Shown: positions 14,809 to 19,345 of the stretch, piece after piece
Layout: each line of letters starts with the position of its first letter
Position numbering within the stretch: position 1 is the first letter of the stretch
From: an uncultured Bacteroidales bacterium
GTDB lineage: Bacteria > Bacteroidota > Bacteroidia > Bacteroidales > Muribaculaceae
DNA length: 19,345 nt
Assembly (NCBI GenBank): GCA_900542185.1
Contig: UQMZ01000056.1
Location: 1 to 19,345 of the forward strand
Direction: 5' to 3'
Notes under the pieces: generated by a model
Told to the model about the DNA's origin: nothing
Database searches by the model: none
The model's input: the letters and a program-made list of their open reading frames with translations, nothing else
Position numbers and translations under genes: made by a program

Positions 14809-16208
14809 TCGGAGCAGGCGAGGCTGAATTCAAACAGCAGGCCCTTGGTGCTGACGGCCCGGATTGAGCCGCCATGAACGGCCACGGCATTCTTCACGAT
14901 AGAGAGGCCGAGGCCGGTGCCACCCGCCGAGCGGGTACGGCCGTCGTCAACGCGGTAAAAACGCTCGAATATATGGGATAGATGCCTGGCGTCTATCCCT
15001 TTTCCATTGTCCCACACCTTGAAGTTTCCGGCTTTGTCGGCCGTGATGTGTAGCTCGGTGGCGCCGCTGTAGGCTATGGCGTTGTTTATCAGATTGTGGA
15101 ATATGGATTCCAACAGCATCCGGTCGCCGTTAATCCATAGCCGGGGTATATTGACATTAATTCGCATTTCGGTGCGAGGTTGCGCTTCGTCTGCTATTTC
15201 ATTTATAAGTGCCGAGAGGTCGATGCGTTTTTTGTCTATCATGCTCTGTCCGTCCTCCATGCGCGTTATGGTGGACACATCCTTCAGCAACGCGCTGAGA
15301 CGGTCGGCGTTGCTGCGGATCCGTGCCAGCAGTTCACGTCTCTTGGCCTCCGGCAGATCAGGATGGTCGTCAAGCAGGTCGAGACTTACCAGGATGGAGG
15401 CCACGGGTGTCTTCAGCTCGTGGTTGATGTTGTTGGTCAGCTGTTTCTTGAGCCGCGACTTGTCCTGTTCCAGCCGGATGGTCTCGCGGTGCTGCTGATC
15501 GCGTTGCACATATATCTTCACTATGTTGGCGGCTATGTTGCCCAGCTCGTCGTGGGGAAACGAATACCCTTCATATATCCTGTCACCGTTACCGGCCCGT
15601 TCGGCAAACTGGTTCAGGCGGCGGATGCTGACGGTAATCTTATGTGTGGCCAGCAGTCCGACGATGCTGATAAGTAATGTCAGTCCGCACATGATGAACA
15701 GGATGGTGCGGTCTATGGCCAGAAACTCCACGAGGGTGTGGGTATATGGCGCTGCCGAGCGGATCACCACTCCATCGTCGCCTAACAACGCGGAATAGAA
15801 ATAAGTGGTGTTGTCTTCCTCCGACACACGTTCCAAGGCGTAGCCTTCGCCCTTGGCTCGGGCCGCGCGCACCTCCGGCCTGGTGTTGTGGTCGGAGGTC
15901 GGTGTGCCGCCGCTGCTGTCGTATATCACCTTGCCGTCGCGTCCTATCAGGGTGACGCGCAGGTTTTCGGTCGGACTGCTGATGCGTCCCACTATGTCCC
16001 CGATCGGTTCCCCTTTGCGCAGGTCGTCCAGCAGGCGGGCGTTGTGCATCTGGAGGCGAGTGTTCATCATCCCTGTTTTATACTCCTTCTCACGGTGATA
16101 CTGGAACACCATGAAAGTGCCCGCCAGGAGCCAGCATGATCCTAACAGCAACAGCAATATGCGCAGCTGAAAAGAAAACCGGGTATCAGTCCTGCCAGCC
16201 ATAGCCAT
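14805..16208 (-). CDS. Membrane sensor histidine kinase
   Basis: A two-component sensor kinase in the inner membrane. The 467-residue product has transmembrane helix 1 at about 14-35, an extracytoplasmic sensing region to about 165, helix 2 at about 168-188, a HAMP-like linker, HisKA with the phospho-accepting His263 (N-H-E-L-K-T-P), the N box (H-N-L-I-N-N at 371-376), G1 box (D-N-G-K-G at 400-404), F box (F-E-R-F-Y) and G2 box (G-T-G-L-G-L at 430-435). All catalytic elements are intact. It starts inside the 3' end of the response regulator gene (23-nt overlap), so the pair is co-translated. The signal is unknown. Its stop overlaps the converging secreted-enzyme gene by 4 nt. Confidence 0.95.
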   Translation of the reverse strand: MAMAGRTDTRFSFQLRILLLLLGSCWLLAGTFMVFQYHREKEYKTGMMNTRLQMHNARLLDDLRKGEPIGDIVGRISSPTENLRVTLIGRDGKVIYDSSGGTPTSDHNTRPEVRAARAKGEGYALERVSEEDNTTYFYSALLGDDGVVIRSAAPYTHTLVEFLAIDRTILFIMCGLTLLISIVGLLATHKITVSIRRLNQFAERAGNGDRIYEGYSFPHDELGNIAANIVKIYVQRDQQHRETIRLEQDKSRLKKQLTNNINHELKTPVASILVSLDLLDDHPDLPEAKRRELLARIRSNADRLSALLKDVSTITRMEDGQSMIDKKRIDLSALINEIADEAQPRTEMRINVNIPRLWINGDRMLLESIFHNLINNAIAYSGATELHITADKAGNFKVWDNGKGIDARHLSHIFERFYRVDDGRTRSAGGTGLGLSIVKNAVAVHGGSIRAVSTKGLLFEFSLACSD

Positions 16209-16857
16209 ATCCCGAGCGGGACACTATATGTTTGCCGTAAGGCGCGATTTTCGACCTGATGCGCGTGATGTGTACGTCGACCGACCGGTCCACCACCACC
16301 ACGTTTTCGGGCCATATACGCTTCATCAGTTCCTCGCGCGTGAAGATACGCCCCGGGTTGTCGAGCAGCAGCGCCAGGATCTCGAATTCCTTGCGCGGAA
16401 GCTTCACGACGTTGCCGTCTACACGACAGGACAACGTGACGCGGTCGCACAGCACATTCTCAGAGACCTTGCAATTGCGTAAACTCCTGCGTGTCACCGC
16501 CTCGATGCGCGCTATGACGTTCTTCATCGAGAACGGTTTGGGAATATAGTCGTCGGCACCGAGCCTCAGACCCGCCACCATATCGTCGTCGGTATCTTTT
16601 GCGGTTAAGAAGATGATGGGAATGTCGGCGGTGTCAGGCGACTGTTTGAGGCGGCGCGCCAGCTCGAAGCCATCCATTCCCCCCATCATTACGTCAAGAA
16701 GAAGCAGCCCGTAGTCTCCGATCCCTTTGGTCAGTGCATCCTCGGCGCTTGCCGCGCCGTCCGCCTCATAACCCTCCAGACGTAGATACTCGCACAGACC
16801 CTCGCGGATCCCGTCCTCGTCGTCTACAACCAATATTTTGACATTACGTGTTTCCAT
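16186..16857 (-). CDS. OmpR/PhoB-family response regulator
   Basis: The DNA-binding partner of the downstream kinase. In the 223-residue product the receiver domain covers 1-120 with acidic residues D12-D13, phospho-acceptor Asp55 (L-L-D-V-M-M), Thr85 and Lys107 (P-K-P). The OmpR-type winged helix occupies about 128-223, with T-R-E-E-L, the recognition region R-S-V-D-V-H-I-T-R-I-R-S-K and the wing R-S-G-Y-G-Y. It is complete. The ATG at 16857 has two tandem TAnnTTTG boxes just upstream. Target genes are unknown; the nearby carbohydrate genes are candidates by position only. Confidence 0.95.
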   Translation of the reverse strand: METRNVKILVVDDEDGIREGLCEYLRLEGYEADGAASAEDALTKGIGDYGLLLLDVMMGGMDGFELARRLKQSPDTADIPIIFLTAKDTDDDMVAGLRLGADDYIPKPFSMKNVIARIEAVTRRSLRNCKVSENVLCDRVTLSCRVDGNVVKLPRKEFEILALLLDNPGRIFTREELMKRIWPENVVVVDRSVDVHITRIRSKIAPYGKHIVSRSGYGYGWQD

Positions 16858-16861
16858 GTCG

Positions 16862-16878
16862 CAAAATTAGCAAAATTA
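16862..16878 (-). promoter_or_regulatory. Two tandem -7 boxes upstream of the response regulator
   Basis: On the minus strand TAATTTTG occurs at 16878-16871 and again at 16869-16862. The nearer one is only 4 nt from the start codon, so the farther one is the more likely promoter. No TTTG is found at the standard -33 spacing. Confidence 0.35.
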
Positions 16879-16927
16879 ATTTTCCGACACTTCCCCCACT
16901 CGTAATTTAACAAAAACTTAATGAATC

Positions 16928-16962
16928 GAGGCCACATCATTAATACACAATGATGTGGCCTC
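16928..16962 (-). terminator. 14-bp perfect hairpin downstream of the amylase gene
   Basis: GAGGCCACATCATT (16928-16941) and AATGATGTGGCCTC (16949-16962) pair perfectly around a 7-nt loop. On the minus strand it lies about 95 nt after the amylase stop, and a TTTTT run follows after some 9 nt. This suggests a terminator separating the amylase from the two-component genes, although the U-tract is displaced. Confidence 0.55.
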
Positions 16963-17056
16963 TATGTGAAAAGGAATGTATGTCAGCCTCGTAAATAAAC
17001 CCTAATGTAAAACTAAACAACTATATTCCTTTTCTAAATTAACCTTAACCTAACCA

Positions 17057-18751
17057 TTATTTTTTTGGCACCAACTGTCCATTCTTGAGTTGGAACGAGA
17101 GAATATCAAGACTATTGACGTGTAATGATGCTGTCTTGTTAGCGTTTGACCCGGATTCAAGTAGCAGTGTGTATCCGAATTCAGGCAGATATTCTATTTC
17201 AGCCGAGTAAATATTGTCCTTTTCCATTACCGGAATCATGGGCTGACGATTAACGACATATACGTCGCCGGCCTTTCCCAGAGGATCGGGCGTAAATACA
17301 CTGAGTAACGGATTTGCAGGTTTGCAATTTTTATCAGACATGGCAATCGTAACAATATGATTGCTTACCTTAAGGTTTTCATCACCTTTAGTGAATACTG
17401 CATAACCTTTGCCGGGCAGGTGCATTGCTGAACGCGATATAACAGACTGCTTGCCGTTCTCCGTATTATAATATGTATTTTCAGGAATAATCTTGGACGT
17501 GATGCGGAATTCCTGAGGATTATAGGAGAAATTAATCATGGCAACCACAGAATGTTTTCCATTACGGCGTTCAAACACATAAATCGAATCATTATCTGTG
17601 GTATGGTTCAATAGTTTCCCATTAAGGGTCTGCAAGGCGGGTTCCGAATGCCGCAGGTGTATCAATTTAGTTATCAAAGCCTGATAATTTTTATCCACCT
17701 TATTCCAGTCAATGGCCTCGGTATCGGTCATTATGCTTATGCCGCCGGGTTTTGAGTAATTGATATCCTGTCCCATATATACCATCGGGATTCCCGGAGC
17801 GAGCATGGTCATGACCGTAAAGGGAATCAGATTGTCGCCGTAAATCATGTCCTGAGTGTTTGGCGACACTTGTGGTTTCATTCCCTGGAAAATGTCGTGC
17901 GAGCCAATGTAGGTCAGGAATGTAGCGCGGTCCGTAGGATAGCCCAGATGGAACATCGCCTTGTTGAAATCCCCTCTGTCGGTTGCATTTTTGCGGTCAT
18001 ATTCGTCTTTGTACAGAAATTCGGAATACGACCATCCGTATCGCGAGTCGAACGGGCCACCTTGGCTGCGGATCCAATCGCTGGCGATACCGCCCTCGTC
18101 ACCTTCGGCAAGCCAATACAATCTATGGTCGGGGTCCACCATATTGATGATGTCAACCCAGAATTCGCGACCCGGAGCATGTGCGAAATCACAGCGGAAT
18201 CCGTCTATGCCGAGTTCATCTACCCAGAAACGCATTTCTTCGGCCATGGCTTTCCTTAATTCCTTGTTGCTGCTGTTTACCGATCGGACATCGTCAAAAT
18301 CCTGCCGCTCGGTGTACCAGTCAGGATGTTGCCTCACCCATGGGTGATCGTATGCCGTGTGATTGCCCACCCAGTCCTGCCATATCTGCATTCCGTTGAC
18401 GTGAAGCTCGTTGACAAGGGCCCTTAAATCGTCCATAGTGCCGTAACGGCTGTCTACCGCACGGTAGTTGCGAATGCAATACGGAGATCCTTTGGAATGT
18501 TCCACCCCCATTTCATAGAAAGGAAGCAGATGAATCACGTCAATGCCCAGTCCCTTGATTCGGGGAAGATCCCGGCGCAGGTCGTTGAAGGTTGCGGAGG
18601 ATTCCGGGTTGGTATAGTTGCGCAGATATACACTATACACAACTTTATTGTCAGGCGTCCTTACATCCGGCCGCTCTATCGTTTCTGACCTGGCGGACAG
18701 CGATAATGTTGATGCAAGAGCAATGGAGGCCATTATGATAAATATTTTCAT
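17057..18751 (-). CDS. Secreted GH13 alpha-amylase-family glycoside hydrolase
   Basis: GH13 enzymes act on alpha-glucosidic bonds in starch-like glucans by a retaining mechanism. The 564-residue product has a Sec signal peptide (about 1-20, no lipobox), so a periplasmic location is likely. The (beta/alpha)8 barrel carries region I D-W-V-G-N-H at 126-131, region II G-F-R-C-D-F-A-H at 184-191 (nucleophile Asp188), region III with the acid/base Glu216 (L-A-E-G-D-E), and region IV Y-I-G-S-H-D with the stabilising Asp286. In region IV Ser284 stands where Asn is most common. A beta-rich C-terminal domain follows from about 380. Exact specificity (alpha-amylase, neopullulanase-like) is not decided. 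It has its own promoter and a terminator-like hairpin, so it is probably monocistronic. Confidence 0.93.
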   Translation of the reverse strand: MKIFIIMASIALASTLSLSARSETIERPDVRTPDNKVVYSVYLRNYTNPESSATFNDLRRDLPRIKGLGIDVIHLLPFYEMGVEHSKGSPYCIRNYRAVDSRYGTMDDLRALVNELHVNGMQIWQDWVGNHTAYDHPWVRQHPDWYTERQDFDDVRSVNSSNKELRKAMAEEMRFWVDELGIDGFRCDFAHAPGREFWVDIINMVDPDHRLYWLAEGDEGGIASDWIRSQGGPFDSRYGWSYSEFLYKDEYDRKNATDRGDFNKAMFHLGYPTDRATFLTYIGSHDIFQGMKPQVSPNTQDMIYGDNLIPFTVMTMLAPGIPMVYMGQDINYSKPGGISIMTDTEAIDWNKVDKNYQALITKLIHLRHSEPALQTLNGKLLNHTTDNDSIYVFERRNGKHSVVAMINFSYNPQEFRITSKIIPENTYYNTENGKQSVISRSAMHLPGKGYAVFTKGDENLKVSNHIVTIAMSDKNCKPANPLLSVFTPDPLGKAGDVYVVNRQPMIPVMEKDNIYSAEIEYLPEFGYTLLLESGSNANKTASLHVNSLDILSFQLKNGQLVPKK

Positions 18752-18778
18752 GATATGAGGTTCTGTCGGTTTTAGTTA

Positions 18779-18809
18779 CAAAATTATGGAAAGATGTATC
18801 CTCATGCAA
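18779..18809 (-). promoter_or_regulatory. Bacteroidetes sigma-ABfr-type promoter of the amylase gene
   Basis: On the minus strand a TTG -33 element (18809-18807) is followed after exactly 20 nt by TAATTTTG (18786-18779), the -7 consensus. The start codon lies 27 nt further on. Box match and spacing are both right, making this the best promoter in the window. Confidence 0.65.
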
Positions 18810-18979
18810 CCGTCCTAAAGAGGTTCTAACTAAAATCTAAATAAATATGACAAAATGTTACTGTATGTCAACGTTATAGCAATGAATTTATCTAAATTAT
18901 AATGTAAGGCGCAAGGTTCGGATCCTGTCAAAAATAAGGTTGTCGATGTCCTTTGTTTTTCAGTTACCGAATAAAATAT

Positions 18980-18987
18980 TAACTTTG
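18980..18987 (+). promoter_or_regulatory. -7 box of the DUF6377-type gene
   Basis: TAACTTTG fits TAnnTTTG and lies 22 nt before the ATG at 19010. A TTTG at 18952-18955 is upstream but 24 nt away, slightly beyond the usual spacing. Confidence 0.45.
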
Positions 18988-19009
18988 TGAATCATCATGA
19001 AGCTCGTTA

Positions 19010-19299
19010 ATGGTTGTGAATCGTATATTTTATATTATTGTTGTCGAATTGTTCCTATTATGTGTTGTGGGATGTTCGTCAAGAAATGAAGAGGATTCCG
19101 ACGACTTGAATACGCTCTATGAGCGGCTTGACCTGGAACTTGCCGAAAGTCAGATCTATCAGGATGCGAAGGAAAAGAAGATAAAGGCGTTACGCCATTC
19201 TCTGTCCAAGAATCGAGACAATCAGCGAACACGGGAAATAACTGACCGCCTTATAGATGAATACGAATCATACGTAAGCGATTCCGCATTATATTATAT
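19010..19299 (+). CDS. DUF6377-type regulator lipoprotein, N-terminal fragment
   Basis: An open frame from ATG 19010 runs to the adapter at 19300, giving 96 full codons of a longer gene. The start M-V-V-N-R-I is followed by a hydrophobic segment and a lipobox-like V-V-G-C at residues 19-22. Then comes the layout I remember from DUF6377 proteins of Bacteroidetes: L-x-x-L-x-x-x-L-x-x-x-x-x-Y-x-x-x-K-E-x-K-I-x-x-L near 36-61, and D-E-Y-E-S-Y near 83-88 followed by D-S-A-L-Y-Y. Full-length members continue with helices, a membrane segment and a C-terminal DNA-binding region, and are often encoded next to susC/susD loci. It diverges from the amylase gene, suggesting a polysaccharide utilisation locus continues to the right. 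A GTG at 19016 is an alternative start. Confidence 0.75.
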
Positions 19300-19345
19300 C
19301 TGTCTCTTATACACATCTGACGCTGCCGACGACGGAGAGAGTGTA
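19300..19345. other. Illumina Nextera adapter (not genomic), reverse orientation
   Basis: CTGTCTCTTATACACATCT (19300-19318) is the reverse complement of the Tn5 mosaic end. It is followed by the reverse complements of the read-1 tail, the same i5-position octamer as at the left end, and five bases of P5. Genomic sequence ends at about 19299. The DUF6377-type frame appears to run on through this stretch only by accident. Confidence 0.98.

Noticed and set aside
15180..15677. 165-codon plus-strand frame inside the sensor kinase gene
   Set aside because: Antisense shadow of a kinase with all its conserved boxes intact.
48..19299. CRISPR array, tRNA, rRNA, insertion sequence or integrase
   Set aside because: No regularly spaced repeats, no cloverleaf-like or ribosomal sequence, and no transposase or recombinase motifs were found by eye.

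Overview
The window is a 19.25-kb piece of Bacteroidales DNA (positions 48-19299) with sequencing-library adapter at both ends (1-47 and 19300-19345). The taxonomic call rests on a SusD-type lipoprotein, a DUF6377-type regulator fragment, several TAnnTTTG -7 promoter boxes with no clear Shine-Dalgarno sites, and the style of the secreted enzymes. A gut Bacteroidales such as a Muribaculaceae or Bacteroidaceae relative is plausible; the sequence does not fix a species.

Left part (48-3131): a terminator, a SusD-like lipoprotein gene whose 3' end is cut off where it meets a converging operon, then nadA (quinolinate synthase) followed 5 nt later by a SpoU/TrmH-type RNA methyltransferase gene, both on the minus strand. 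Upstream of nadA lies an AT-rich gene-free stretch with an all-A/T run, TAG triplets and nine DnaA-box-like 9-mers. It looks like a replication origin and is the best non-coding find here.

Middle (3132-12121): a Fic-domain protein with its own inhibitory motif and a C-terminal winged helix (minus strand). It is divergent from a clearly AT-richer block that reads as one transcription unit: type III restriction subunit (res), type III methyltransferase (mod), a small HEPN-like protein, and an ABC-type ATPase fused to an OLD/TOPRIM nuclease-like domain. Junctions are a 14-nt overlap, a 5-nt gap and a 10-nt gap. A decayed RhuM-family fragment, a long hairpin and a degenerate 30-bp repeat follow. 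This looks like a horizontally acquired defence cassette: restriction-modification plus a possible second-line abortive-infection module made of the HEPN-like and ATPase-TOPRIM proteins.

Right part (12122-19299): GC-richer carbohydrate-use genes. They are a large secreted, probably polysaccharide-degrading protein with an 8-residue repeat linker, a converging OmpR-type response regulator/sensor kinase pair, a secreted GH13 alpha-amylase-family enzyme with a good Bacteroidetes promoter, and the first 96 codons of a divergent DUF6377-type lipoprotein gene that runs into the adapter. Together they suggest the edge of a polysaccharide utilisation locus.
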